64,000 nt of DNA from Heliocidaris tuberculata. Lineage: Eukaryota > Echinodermata > Echinoidea > Camarodonta > Echinometridae. Shown here in pieces: positions 1 to 11,900 of the stretch (its first letter is position 1; each line of letters begins with the position of its first letter). Made by a program: the position numbers and the translations under genes. The DNA lies in the NCBI GenBank assembly GCA_025618425.1, contig CM046832.1, positions 55,194,493 to 55,258,492 on the forward strand. Reading direction: 5' to 3'. Under the pieces are notes generated by a model. The model was given only the letters and a program-made list of their open reading frames with translations. It searched no databases and was not told the origin of the DNA.

Positions 1-227
1 AACTGGACCATCTACGGTATTTCATTCAAAACTTAGGCAGAGGCATATTTGACATGATTCATGGGAAAATGTTACTATCTTCTGCTGTACATGGTCGGAT
101 TTTATTGATCAAGGTGTCAAATTGAAGGAAACATGATAGGCTACAATGTGAGTATGTTTGATTAAATCTGTAATGGTTGCAGCAATGTTTAGTGTTGAAT
201 CTGGGTGTCCCTTTTATTGACTCACAC

Positions 228-228
<1 letters not shown>

Positions 229-296
<68 letters not shown>
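229..296. repeat. (GT)n(AT)n microsatellite
   Basis: A short GT tract followed by about 50 bp of AT. Confidence 0.95.
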
Positions 297-298
<2 letters not shown>

Positions 299-424
299 AT
301 ATTGATTGATTGATGTTGATGTTGTGATAATACGTTTAGTTTATGGAATAAATATAGTGGTGTTGTGATATAACGTACTTTGCTTCCAAGTAGATTTTTT
401 AAAATCATTATTAAATAACTGTTT

Positions 425-640
425 GTAATCATTATACCGGCCGGCTTTAGCTCTGGCAAACGTTATTAGAGCACATGGCATTTCAAGGAAAAATCCTACC
501 TGGTACCCACTTACTACACCTGGGTCGAGTAAGGCAAATGGAGATTAATGCCTTGCCAAAGGACGTTAGTTAAGTGGCAGGGACTCGAACCCCGGACCTT
601 GTGATGCATAGTCCTCTTTATACTCGACAACTAAATAATT
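425..640 (-). repeat. tRNA-derived SINE copy
   Basis: Read on the minus strand it has a polymerase III B box (GGTTCGAGTCC, inverse of 581-591), then the CCTTTGGCAAGGCATTAATC body and GTAAGTGGGTACCAGGTAGG. The A box near 620-635 is weak. Confidence 0.7.
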
Positions 641-2306
641 TTACATCGTTTAAGATGGAAATACATAGTATATGTCAAATTATAGTAAAATAGTTCACTG
701 GTTTGTTTGTTTTATTTCCGAAATCAGATAAAAATACACAAAAATATATTTACAATGATAGAAAAACATGCATATAAATAACATTTCAAATCGGAGGAAA
801 GCCCAATTCAGCAATGTTTATAGAACATTACTGTTCTTCCTTGGGGTCCTTTACAATAAAAAATAATGAGTATACATAGAGCAGAACAGAGAAAATAGAT
901 AATTATAAATGAATTTTAAAAAAAATATAAAATACAAAATACAAAATACAAAATAGAACAAAACAAAACGGAAATAGCACACACACGCATACACGCACAC
1001 ACACACTCACAAAAAAAAATGGTTATGCGAAAGTTTATTTAGAGTTTAAGGAAGAGTGTTTAGAAAAATACTATTTATTAGGGTACGAAAGGATCTTAAT
1101 GAGGTTGCATTTCGGATGTCTTCAGATAAGTGATTATATTGTGTCACCCCCTACAGAAAAATGTTCTTTTGCAATTATTTGACTTTGGTTTAGGGAGATC
1201 TAGATTATGGATCGAGCGAAATGAATAGTTATACTTACGGTATTTAATATTATCGGACATATATGTCGGGATGCAATTATTTAAAATCTTAAAAATCATA
1301 GTACATAGATGTTTTTTGTAACGGCAGTCTAGAAAGTCCCAATTTAGAGTATCATGAACATGTTAATTTGATGTATGAGAATAGGGATTTACTTTCATTA
1401 TCACACGGCCCGCTCTGTTTTGCAGCTTTTGTAAAAGTGAAAGGGAGGATTTTGTAGCGGACTGCCAAACTATATTTAAGTTATATTGGTGATATTAAGC
1501 ATAGGGACCAGGCAGGATGGGGCGGGGGAGGGGGGATGGCACATCTGAACTTGCACCGCAAGCTCTTGGATTTTAATTTTTTTTTTTTCTATAAAGTTAT
1601 TTTGATGTAGTAATTATTATGTTCATATAATTATTTATTTACGGGACCCCGAGAAAGAACTGGTTAGCTTTGTTAATCTGAAGCGGGTCATCCTTCCCTC
1701 TTAATTTACTTTCTTTTGTATTGTATGTCATTACCAATGCTATATTTATACTGTTATATAATTTCATGTTTATATTTTTAATCTGTATCGTTTTTATGAT
1801 CGTGAACAAAACCAAACCAAACCAAACCAGTCCGTGACTTAATTCCACTAGACCTCAACTCCTCTACGATAGAGAAACATTGCTACTAGTATTCTAGTGC
1901 ACAAATGAGAGAACTATCGAGACATGAGGCCTGTTATTATACAGACAGTCGTGTAATAAATATACATTGCTATGGAGTTATAAGATTATGATCCCTATCT
2001 TTTTTCAAACGCGGAAGCAATTTATACGCTCGTCATGTGAAAAATTTCCTGGTCTTAAGTAGACTTCAGGGCCAGGGCTGTCTTGAAACGAGTATCGTAT
2101 TCCGGCATATAATAATAAAGAACAATTATTGATTCAGCTCCCAGGTCACCTAGCATGCCTAGGTTAGATATCTGCGGGCTACGGAGGACTACACTGATAT
2201 ATACTTTGTACAGATGTGGTTAGTTGTGTTGCATGATTATTGTTGGAATTGATCTATATTGATCCAGACTAAGTCTCTGTGAAATATATACTTAACAGTT
2301 GGCACT
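641..2306. other. No gene seen
   Basis: AT-rich DNA with an ACAAA-rich tract (930-970) and a short CA tract near 980-1005. Open frames are short and not protein-like. Confidence 0.6.
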
Positions 2307-2818
2307 ATGACAAGGATTGTGAGCTCGTCTTTCTTTCTCATCGTCGCTGCAGTGATCTCCTAGTTTCCAGAAAGGTAATTTGCCTAAACATCAATTCTTT
2401 AAGAAGCAGATTCAATAATAAATCTTCATTGTATGATTATTTTGTAATTCAGGGACATGTATGCTGTGTGTATATAAGGCTATCGATATCTTTAACTTAA
2501 GATCCTCTAATCATGGTATATAGTTATTTTATTAGTTTGAAATATATTTACAGTGTCATTTTGAACGTTCTTCAAAGTACTGGTTTGATCTTCTATTTGT
2601 TATTTATATTCTGAAGCTAATTATCAGATCGCAATATACATTTTGTATTCTCTTGCATGATTAACAGACTCAAAGAGATGAAGCTACTTTACTAATTAGG
2701 TTTCAAAGGGGATTTTTTTTGTCATATCAGGGATTCTTATAGTTTGAATAGTATATTATGCAGAAATATATTATCTCTAGAGTTCATCATAGAGAAAGCA
2801 TTAGATAAGGTTTGTTAA

Positions 2819-3214
2819 TCCTTTCAGGACAGCAATTATTTAAGAGTCAAATTGATCACATTCTGTTCTTCAAATTGGCAACAATAATATTTTTCTTTTA
2901 ATTCTACAAGGTTCTAATCAAGTGTATGTCTTTTTAAAAACAATATACATGGTTATAGAATTTGTTGAAAAGTTGAGAAAATTACCAATTTTGATTTAAA
3001 TTTGTTTTAAACCTCTCAATGTGTCGCCAATTCAAGGATTTTAAAGCTTATTCTCGTTTTTAAAATTCTTGCCTTCAAACGCATTATGGCCATGCAACAG
3101 AAATGGACATAGTTTGCGCAGAAATTATTGCTCTTTCTACTCATGCATCTGGTATGCTCTGAATAAAAAGTTATTGAGCCAAACCGCAAAATGTCGTCAA
3201 TTGTCGGGAAATGG
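2819..3214 (+). mobile_element. TTAA-flanked (piggyBac-like) MITE, copy 1
   Basis: Flanked by TTAA at 2815-2818 and 3215-3218. Its terminus TCCTTTCAGGACAG is a diverged form of the copy at 38360. The interior matches 38360-38769 throughout (for example TTTCTACTCATGCATCTGGT). No coding capacity. Confidence 0.85.
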
Positions 3215-3399
3215 TTAATCCGACTATAGCAATGCAAGCTACAGGTAGTACTCTCAGGCAGCAGAACATGCACTGTGTAGTACATTTTGTACAAAGCGTA
3301 ATTCATTCCGCATCTGTTCAAGGCCACGTCACATCAAATTTCCTTAACGGCAGTTCGGAGAGTACACCCAGTCCACACTTAGTACACAACAATAGCTAC

Positions 3400-3965
3400 G
3401 TTCATACGGGACTTGTGGTTTCAAAACTATAAGTTAGCGAAACTTTAAGTTAACGAAACCACGACTCCCTAACCGCAACGAGGGTTCACACGAGCCTGAA
3501 ACAACGAGCTGAAACTACAAGCCGAGCGATCTTTGTGGTTAACCCCGGAAGTAAATACTACCGATTGTGTACAGTACACATACAGATCCTGTGTTCATAA
3601 TTCGCGCGAAAGTTATGACCCGGAAATTTAACATGAACAGCGAGGTCACCCCACAGAACTCTTAAGGAGTTCTGTGGGTCACCCTTAACCACAAGCTTGC
3701 GAAACTTAAAGTTTATTCCGTTCACATGGGCCGTAACTGCTATGGAGGACCCCCCCCCCCCCCCCCCCCCCCCCCGCTGCCCGTGGTTTCGGCCTTAACC
3801 ACGAGCTCGCTTGTGGTTCTAGTACTACAAGTAAACTTAAAGTTTCGAAACCACGAGTCCGTTCACACCGGCTGAAACTACAAGATAACTACAAGTTAAC
3901 TTAAAGTTTTGAAACTACAGCGAAACTTAAAGTTTAGCTCCCATCGTGTGAACGTAACTTTAAGT
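3400..3965. repeat. Block of short direct/inverted AACTTAAAGTTTCGAAACCAC repeats
   Basis: Units such as AACTTAAAGTTTCG and CGAAACCACGA occur in both directions. The block also has a C run of about 26 (3750-3775) and a hairpin, CCCACAGAACTC/GAGTTCTGTGGG, around TTAAG (3651-3679). It could be a decayed fold-back element. Confidence 0.65.
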
Positions 3966-4059
3966 ATTCTCTTTTTAAGTATTGAAGACGGTCGTGGTCA
4001 TGTATAGGCCTATGGGCACGTGTCATGAGCCCCCCCCCCCCAAAAAAAGTGCCCCCTAC

Positions 4060-4775
4060 TTTTTCAATAACCCCAAAAGTGCCCTTTTATTTTATTAAAA
4101 AATGTCCCCTTTCTCTCTGATAAGTGCCCTTTGTTTTAACTACTAAATGTGCCCCCTTTCCTTTCTAATAAGTGCCCTTTCCCCTTCTGATAAGTGCCCT
4201 TTTTTCTCCTTCTGAAAAGTGATCCTTTTCAAAACAGATAATTGCCACCTTATCTCTCTAATAAGTGCTCTTTTCGCATTCTGAAAAGTGCCCCTTTTCA
4301 AATCTGATAATTGCCCCCTTTTCTCTCTAATGAATGCCCTTTTCTCCCATGATGAGTGCATTTTTACTTCTGATAGGTGCCCCTTTTCCATTCTGATAAG
4401 TTCCTACTTCCCCTTCTGATAAGTGCCCCTTCTTTACTTCTGATAAGTGCCCCCTCTTTACCTCTGATTAGTTCCCCATCTTTACTTCCGATAAGTGCCC
4501 CTTTTCAAATCTAATAAATGCCACCTTATCTCTCTAATAAGTATTTTTTTCTCCTTCTGATGTGCGCATTTTTAAAATCTAAATATTGCCCCCCTAATAC
4601 ATGTATATGCCCTTTTCTCCTTTGAAAAGTGCATTTTTACTTCTGATTGGTGCCCCTTTTCCCTTCTAATATGTGCCCTTTTCCTCTTCTCATAAGTGCC
4701 CCTTTTCACCTCTTACAAGTGCCCCTTTCCACATTTGGTAAGAACCATTTCCTCTTATAAGTGCCCCCTTTTACC
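4060..4775 (+). repeat. 23-bp minisatellite, about 29 degenerate units
   Basis: The consensus unit is TCTGATAAGTGCCCCTTTTC plus three variable bases. Units vary by substitution and 1-3 base indels. Stray related words (GATGCCCCTTATTCC) recur at 5385-5400. Minus-strand open frames here are products of the repeat. Confidence 0.9.
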
Positions 4776-4975
4776 TATATTTCCAACTTTTTTTCTTTTT
4801 TTTTTAAACAAAAAGAGCCATATTCTGTGGCTTTACAGGTACCCATATTACTGCAACTACAATATAAGGCAGAGGAGTCGGACGCAAAAGGGGCACAATG
4901 CCCCCCCCCCCCCCGCCATGCCCGCCGGCAAAGGATTTCTCATTCCGCTCGTTCGAATGTGCCAATAATTTACAC

Positions 4976-5559
4976 CAAGTAAGGGCAATATTTTCTGAAA
5001 ATGTCCCCTAACTCGACAGCTACGCTCGCTCTCTCTTACAGTATAATGAAATCAAGCATAAAGTATGTTATATATCGGTGTAATCCAAAAGAAAACGACA
5101 AGGTTAATGTACAAATTAAAAGATCATTCGCCATTTCCCAAAATGAATTTGCTGTTGTCATTTTCATTATATCGCTGTAAATAATGTACAACTCAAGGAC
5201 TTCGCTCGAACATTAATCGTTACACCATTACACACAAATGCTAATGAGGGAAGCTGAAGTAGTGACCAGAACCACAATGAAATGAAAAGGAAGAAGGTGA
5301 TGCTTGATAATATATATTAATTAGACTGTAGGGTAATACCAATGTCACAAAATGGTCCCTTTTTCGCTTTATGTTCACCTCTTGTAGATGCCCCTTATTC
5401 CCCCCCCCCCCAAAGAGCCCCTTTTTGCTCCTGCAAAATGTTGTACAAACTTTTCCAAAGTTTTCCCATATTTCATCACAGTAAGTCAAACCTGCTCAAA
5501 TGCATGATAATCTGATAAAACTAATGTTGTTTTGGTGATATAAATAGATATAAGGACTC
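4976..5559. other. No gene seen
   Basis: AT-rich spacer between the minisatellite and the LINE, with a C run at 5401-5411 and a few minisatellite-like words. Confidence 0.6.
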
Positions 5560-5945
5560 ATTCTTTCACTTCGTCTTGTCTGCGGGTTTACTCTGGTCAG
5601 TATGTACTTCATTGAAGACTCCAAGGTACGTTCGAGTACAAACATCAGGACAATAACTAGCTGGTTCATCAGTGTTTAGTGAAGAGGAGTGGTCCCAATG
5701 TGATCCTTTGTGGAATTCGACAGGTTATTAAATGCATACATTACTGAGTAGTGCTCACGAGTTTACGCTGATACCAATGGGACAAACTAGCTTCAAACAT
5801 TTCTTAATGCCTTATATTATATACTAAGTTTGTGTACCAATAGTTTTCGATCTACCGTATCGAATGCCTTATGGAAATCAAAGGCAATTTATATTCCAAT
5901 GTTTTCCAGTATGTAGGTCATGAATTGCTTGTATTACATTATCAG
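5560..5945 (-). pseudogene. LINE reverse transcriptase fragment, inverted 5' part
   Basis: Read on the minus strand, frame pieces give FDFHKAFDTVDRKLLVHKL (RT motif A, with the catalytic D), then SHWYQRKLV. A decayed motif B region follows, ITLGPLLF, near 5681-5700, then traces of the segment leading to the YADD box. Stops and frameshifts are frequent. This piece encodes the part of RT that should lie before the plus-strand fragment starting at 5950, but it has the opposite orientation. That is the arrangement twin priming produces. Confidence 0.8.
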
Positions 5946-5949
5946 TGAA

Positions 5950-6093
5950 AACTTCTTCGGGTCATTATCAGAAGTGACCTAAAGTGGAATGACCACGTCA
6001 GTCATCTCACCTTCAACGCTTAGCAAATTGTATCTGATGCAGTTGCTCAAACGTTTTGGAATGCCAATATCTGACCTTATCACCGTTTTAATG
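5950..6093 (+). pseudogene. LINE reverse transcriptase fragment, post-catalytic part
   Basis: Frames give RSDLKWNDHVSHLT, then LSKLYLMQLLKRFGMPISDL and ITVLM. This is the conserved stretch after the RT active site in CR1/L2-type non-LTR retrotransposons, with one frameshift near 6008. The reading resumes at 7076 after an insertion. Confidence 0.85.
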
Positions 6094-6149
6094 CCTCCGC
6101 CCACCGAAGGTGGGTGCCGGAGGCTATCACGGGCGGAAAACGACATAAA

Positions 6150-6480
6150 CATGCCAAACTATACAACTATACAACTGTCGAGTAGATGTATAGTTTTGAC
6201 CAATCAGGACACAGGAAACTATACAACTATACAACTGTGCAAGTGTTAGCAGCTACGCATGCATAGTTGCATAGTTGTACAGTAAGCGGGCCAATGTGCC
6301 ATAAATACGAACAACTATACATCCGTACCGCTGTAGAGTAGATGTATAGTTGTATAGTTTCCTTGATCTGATTGGATAAAACTATACATCTATTCCGGAC
6401 TGCGGGAGTAGATGTATAGTTGTATAGTTTCCTGTGATCTGATTGGTTAAAACTATACATCTATTGCAGACTGCGGGAGT
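6150..6480. repeat. Direct and inverted repeats of an ~82-bp ATGTATAGTTGTATAG unit
   Basis: Two direct copies (about 6332-6412 and 6411-6479) share GTAGATGTATAGTTGTATAG, TTTCC and GATCTGATTGG. A third copy in inverse orientation lies at about 6155-6240 (CCAATCAGGACACAGGAAAC). The unit is itself partly palindromic, since ACTATACA and TGTATAGT both recur. Confidence 0.85.
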
Positions 6481-6484
6481 CTCA

Positions 6485-6866
6485 TGTTGTTCTCCTTGTA
6501 TCAAAAGATGTCTGTAAGAGTATATTTGGTATTCCATCTATGATTTCTGGTGAATTTCAGTGTAAATATCTGTAAGGAATGCTTGATCACTGCCATTATG
6601 CTAGGACCCTTCCACCCCGACGGCTCCCCGCACAGCAATCTTGGGGCTTCCCATAGAGACAGCGTGTGTGCACTGTGTGTAGCTTCTCATCATTGGTTTT
6701 ACACGTGTGTTTACAGTGTATAACACATGCTGCCTTTGTTAGGATTTTACGTGCCTGTCCCGGCACATAAATTAGTTTTTGCCTCTTATTTGTTTAATAT
6801 CAAACTTTAGGAGGCGAAATCTTCACAGTGTCTTAGTATTGCTAGTATCTTGCTATTTATCAACAG
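6485..6866 (+). repeat. Dispersed repeat family, copy 1
   Basis: Similar along its whole length to 10011-10382. Shared words include TTTCCACCCCGAC, GGTATTCCATC and TATTGCTAGTATCTTGCT. It lies inside the insertion in the LINE. Confidence 0.85.
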
Positions 6867-7075
6867 TGATCTGATTAGATTAGGGAATTCAGCCATATGG
6901 CAACTCTGCTTGTGATCTTTAACCCCGTGAACCACTTGGCATATCAACTTTAACTTGGTCAAATGGAATGACGACTTTTAAAGCAAGTCAACATGAATGT
7001 GCGATATATTTCTGATCTGGCAAGGGCGGAGGCATAAATTTCGACCCCGCGCGGTCGAGAATTCATCCATTTATG

Positions 7076-7457
7076 TCTTATATTCGTCCTTTAGTGGAAT
7101 AATGTTGTGTTGTTTGGCACTCTTCATTAACCCAACATCAAATCGCAGCGATTGAAACTATCCACAAAAGAGCACTGAGGATGATACTCCGTGCTCAGTA
7201 TGAATCGTACGATTAAGCATTGTTCATATGTAACATAGTTACATTATGAACAGTCTCGCCGAGATCAATTGTGCAGCACCTTTGCCGCTCAGTTGTTCAA
7301 AAACTTTCTTGATTGGCTACCAGCAGCGAGGTAATCTCGTCGGCAACTCAGGAACAGTGACAAACTGATAGAAATCAAACGAAGAACAGAACGATACCGG
7401 AAAAGTGCAATACCCTACATTGTCCGATTATTGAACACTAATGTTGATCTTTCATAG
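7076..7457 (+). pseudogene. LINE ORF2 C-terminal fragment and 3' end
   Basis: It continues SYIRPLVE (stop) CCVVWHSSLTQ, then IHKRALRMIL, and later RRTERYRKSAIPYIVRLLNT before a TAG at 7455. This is the C-terminal tail typical of CR1/L2-superfamily ORF2. It carries in-frame stops and at least two frameshifts. An AATAAA at 7564 lies in the probable 3' UTR. The element is dead. Confidence 0.85.
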
Positions 7458-7599
7458 ATCAAAATACATTTGCAAATTGAAATTATCATTGTCCCAATCA
7501 TTGTACTAATTGCCATTGAGCAAAGAAACTTAATTTGTAGTTCCTATAATATTCTCTTTGTGTAATAAACATTTTATGACCTTTGAATGCTTCTGATAA

Positions 7600-8643
7600 A
7601 TCACTTTTTAGTAACTTTTTAAAATTCACTTTTGAATTTTTAAGTATAATCCGTTATTAATTACTTTAATTCCAAGTTATAGATATTCTTTTCAATGCAC
7701 ACCACTCAAACATGTGTCAAATCAGTTCAAACCAAAATATTTGAAGGCTTTAGAGTTCCTGACGTATTATTATTATTGAGGAACCTTGTTTTGCTTTCCT
7801 TCCTGCACTCTCAACCTAATTTAAATTTAAGGGTAATGCGTTGTTATTCAGAAAAGAGAGAGAGGGGGAAAAAAGACATTTGGTATTGCTTTCAATATAA
7901 ATTGCTTTAAAAAGCAACTCTATTTCAGTTTCATTTAATCATCTTTGTAGAAATTGTCGGGTGTGATTTCAGTCGAAATATCTGCAGGCATCTTAAATAT
8001 TATTGATGTCATCAAACATTGTCTTTTTGTGTACTCTGTAAAAGTCCAACCACGGGTCGTATCTTTTCTAAAATTTATAAAATGAAAAGTTAGATTAAAA
8101 GAATTATAGACTTTCAATTGTTATAGCCAAACTGATAATTTATTGACATCTTTGAAAATTATTTTCATTAAAGAACCCATATCAATCAGTTTCTAGTGTC
8201 TGTACCCTGCATAATTCATATTTGAGCAGGATTATTCAATTTAATGAAACTACAGAAGTATATTCACAATGGCAGGTTGAGATTATATTTGTGTTTCAAT
8301 TTTTTTTATTAAAAAAAAATGGTGCTAAACTATCGTATATTCAATGAAGTCGTAAATTTGTATATTGTAATTTTGCATGCTTTTTATTTGTAAAAAAAAA
8401 ACAATTCAGCCATCCGGCTGCAGAGATATGTTCTAATAAACCTTGAATTCACTTGAATTGAATCAGTGATCCCTGGTCAGACGATTTGCCTAGGCGATTC
8501 AGATTGGCTTAAAGTTTCGTTTGATAAATCGCCAAGATTCACTAAAATCACTTCATACTGTTATTCAAGTACTTCAATCATGTCAATGGCTCGTAAATAA
8601 CTTGTAATATATCTGTTTTTGTATCTTCCTCTTTTTTCTGCAG
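7600..8643. other. Upstream flank of the transporter gene
   Basis: No coding signal. It must hold the promoter or an upstream non-coding exon/intron, but no TATA box or other site stands out. Confidence 0.4.
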
Positions 8644-8910
8644 AACAAACTGTACATGTTTTCAGAAGGAAAACTTACTGTCCTATTTTCGAAGTTAACG
8701 CGTAATCGAATCGGTCACTGACTAAAATGGGAAGTCACGATCGAGGTGGAGAAGGAGGACGGGTCCGCCTGTGGTTTCGTGTTCGATGGGGTTGGGTGGT
8801 GACGGCAGCCGGGTTCGTCATCAATCTCGTAATCTACAACGTGCTCTACTGCTATGGACTTCTCCTGGTTACCTTCCAGGAGGAGTTCAACACCAATAAC
8901 GTGACGACAA
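8644..8910 (+). other. Transporter exon 1 (with probable 5' UTR from 8644)
   Basis: The coding part is 8727-8910, residues 1-61 plus the first base of codon 62. The donor is ACAA|GTGAGT. A pyrimidine-rich tract ending in CTGCAG at 8638-8643 looks like an acceptor, so the 5' UTR may be spliced and begin at 8644. The upstream first exon and promoter were not identified. The exon encodes the N-terminal tail and TM1. Confidence 0.85.
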
Positions 8911-11900
8911 GTGAGTTCTGTAAACACTACCACCATGGCCATAATTCTTTAAGTAAATGATTTTACAAAAGTCATGTTATTATGAAATCAGTTTTACATA
9001 TTCATTTCATTGCTTGAATAATTTTATTATTAAAGAATTGCAGTCACTGTACGGAATTGAATACTAATATTATGTCATCATTGATGAAGTAAAGCAACCC
9101 GATCACTGCTTTGCTTTGTCCTATTCCTAAACTCTCAGGTTGGGTGGGCTCACTAGCCATCGGGATATCCTGCTTCTCTTCACCCATTGCCAACCCTCTC
9201 ATTGAGAGATTCGGCAACCGAGTCGTCACCATTGCCGGTATCATCTTGTCTTTCAGCGCCCTCATCTTGACCTCCTTCATGCCCATCCTCGAGGTCATGT
9301 ACTTGACGTTTAGCGTCTTCTACGGGTTTGGCGCGGGGTTTCAACTCATGAGTAGTGTTAACCTAGCCCTTCAATACTTCCCTACCAACAACTCCACTCG
9401 ATCTGTCTGCATCATCATGGCTGGTGCCAACATTGGTAAGCAATGTTTAACATTTTTAAACAACATTTCGAAAATAAGTCAGTCAGGAAGTCAGCCTTTA
9501 TTGGAGGACAGTGGATGTTCTCCGAATGAAGAATTAGGTAGTTACTAGTTACTTAAAACAATGTTTGGATTTCGGGACGTCACGACGTCATAATATTTCG
9601 ATTTTGATGTGTTGGACCAATTATTTTTCTACAATCACTGTATTATAAAATCTGCCTGCAATGAAGAAAAATGGGTCCTCATTTAAAATAAAAAGATCAA
9701 ACAAGTGTTAAACAAGTCCATGAATTTCTGAACTTGCCAAAATATTGCCAGCAGGAATTGTTGATATAAGGGTGTCAAACCATCCCACACACTGATGTCC
9801 CTATCAATATTGAATTCCTGGATTTTGATATCTTCCATTTCATCTTCAGAAAGAAAATTCATTCGGACAGCAACAAGTGACATTGAGTATTTCAGGAGAG
9901 GTATGATAAAGAAAATAAACGAAATTATGGAGCCAAAGCTATTTCTTAAAGCTCATGTACAGTTTTGGTAGCTAAAAGAAAATTGGAAAGAAACGTGTCA
10001 AATATAGTCTCATGTTTTTTCCCATGTATCAAAAGATATTTGTGCAATATCTGGTATTCCATCAATGATTTCCTCTCAATTTTATCGTATTATACGCAAG
10101 GAACGCTAGATCACAGCAGTATACTGCCCTACGCTAGGACCTTTCCACCCCGACAGCTCCTCGCACAACAATCTCGAGGCTTCGCACGGACACAGCATGT
10201 GTGTCACTGTGTATAGGTTTGAACTCGTGTATGGTGTATAGTGCACGCTGAAGTTGTTGGAGTTTATATCCCTGACCCGGCACCTAAATCATTTTTTGCC
10301 TCTCGTTCGTTTAATATGCCACTTTAGGACGTGAAATCTTCATAACATCTTTGTATTGCTAGTATCTTGCTTTTTATCAACAAATTTTATCAACAAAATT
10401 TGATAAATCTGACGAAAAGTTTTTGAAAGCTTACCACAACTAAAGATTACCTTTAACACTTACACAGCCAATTTCATCCATTCCTAACTGATAGCTTAGT
10501 GCGAGCACTGTCGTATATTGGTGAAGGCTCTTGGCTCTCATATGAGAGGTTTAGGGTTCAATCCTTGCTCGGTACTTAATCCTTGGACAAGGTGTTTTTA
10601 CCCACATTTGTTCCTCTCGGCCCAGCTGTAGTAAGTGGGTACCTATAAAGCAATGCGGGGGTAAAGATAATAATAGCAGGGCCCGATCAGCGGTATGAAT
10701 ACTACCATGACTACCTTTGATAAATAAGACCATAATTATTACTATTGTGGCAGAAAATGGAGTTTGGGGATTTATGTGAGTTGGTGGGGTGTAGGTGTTG
10801 ATTTGTGACATGGGGAGGGGGGGGGGGGGCAGAGATGTGTCAAGGTAGATCACAGGGGCGAACCTGGGTGCCGCATCTTGTCCCCTTCCCCCACTCCCAT
10901 GTCTCCATTCTCACACGTTCCCTATCTCCTCTTGGTAGCGAGCGGTCCATTAGCAACAATGGGCAGGAGATTAGTGAATCATATACGACTTTATATTAAT
11001 CCATTTTGAAGATACTGAGAGCCTGGTTTACGGTGGAACTATGTTGAAGCTCTAAAGCTTCCTTTTTATTGTTCATACTTCATAGTGGTTTTTATGTTAA
11101 ATTCCCTAATCAGAAAGTTGCTGTTGAAAAAATGGAGAACTGGGGTACACTCAGTCCGCAGCCCGTGCGTAAATGAGCCAAAATGCTAGTTATTACGCGG
11201 ATGGCCTCTTCACTGCATGGATATCGAGTCTCGGGAAACGAGATATCCTGAGATTTGGCGAGATATTTGCAAGGGGTTAGGATTCTTAGGAAGGTATCTC
11301 TCAATCGAAAAAAAATGCAAAAAATGATCGGCAATTGCTGGGGTAGTTCACCGTGACATTCTGTTCTTTATTTTGGTATATAACATGACAATTTTCGTTG
11401 AGATTCGGATACTTTTTATCTTTTCTGTAGTCAAATGATATTGTCAGGATTATGTAAACACACCCATTGTCCATCTGCGCCCGTTTGACAAGGCATAATA
11501 GAGAGCTTGCCAGGTATGTGTGTAATTAACACACGAATGGTGGATTTCAGCATGGCAGCCACGTAGCCCAGATTCTTAGTAAGCTCCTCTACTATGTCCT
11601 GTCAAACAGGTGCAGATGGACAACGGGAGTATTTACATAATCCTTACAATATCATTTGACTACTTTTGAGAAATCAATACAATTTTCGCAATTTAATAAC
11701 TTATTATTGAAATTGCAGCCCAAGAAAGTTAGAATACTCAATATTGCACTTTATGAATTTGACATGAATTGAATGAGACACTTTGGAGTTATTAAGGTTG
11801 TAATGCCTAAAAATGGTTTTTCTCTACATCCAGAGCATTTGGGGCTAGAAAGCCTGGTTTAGGGGCTCTTTGGTGTGTTTTTTTCAGGGGCATGGTACAC

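Larger units (their letters stand above)
6094..7069. mobile_element. About 0.98-kb insertion splitting the LINE
   Basis: The LINE frame breaks after TTTAATG (6087-6093) and resumes after TTTATG (7070-7075), an imperfect target duplication. The insertion starts with a hairpin, GCCTCCGCCCACC against GGTGGGTGCCGGAGGC. Near its right end, 34 bases in, it carries the inverse GGGCGGAGGCAT (7024-7035). It also contains the tandem/inverted TATAGTTGTATAG array and a copy of the 380-bp dispersed repeat. It encodes no protein. Confidence 0.7.

Noticed and set aside
4143..4391. Charged minus-strand open frame with GHLSE/RALIR repeats
   Set aside because: It is produced by the 23-bp minisatellite; the period is not a multiple of three and units shift frame.
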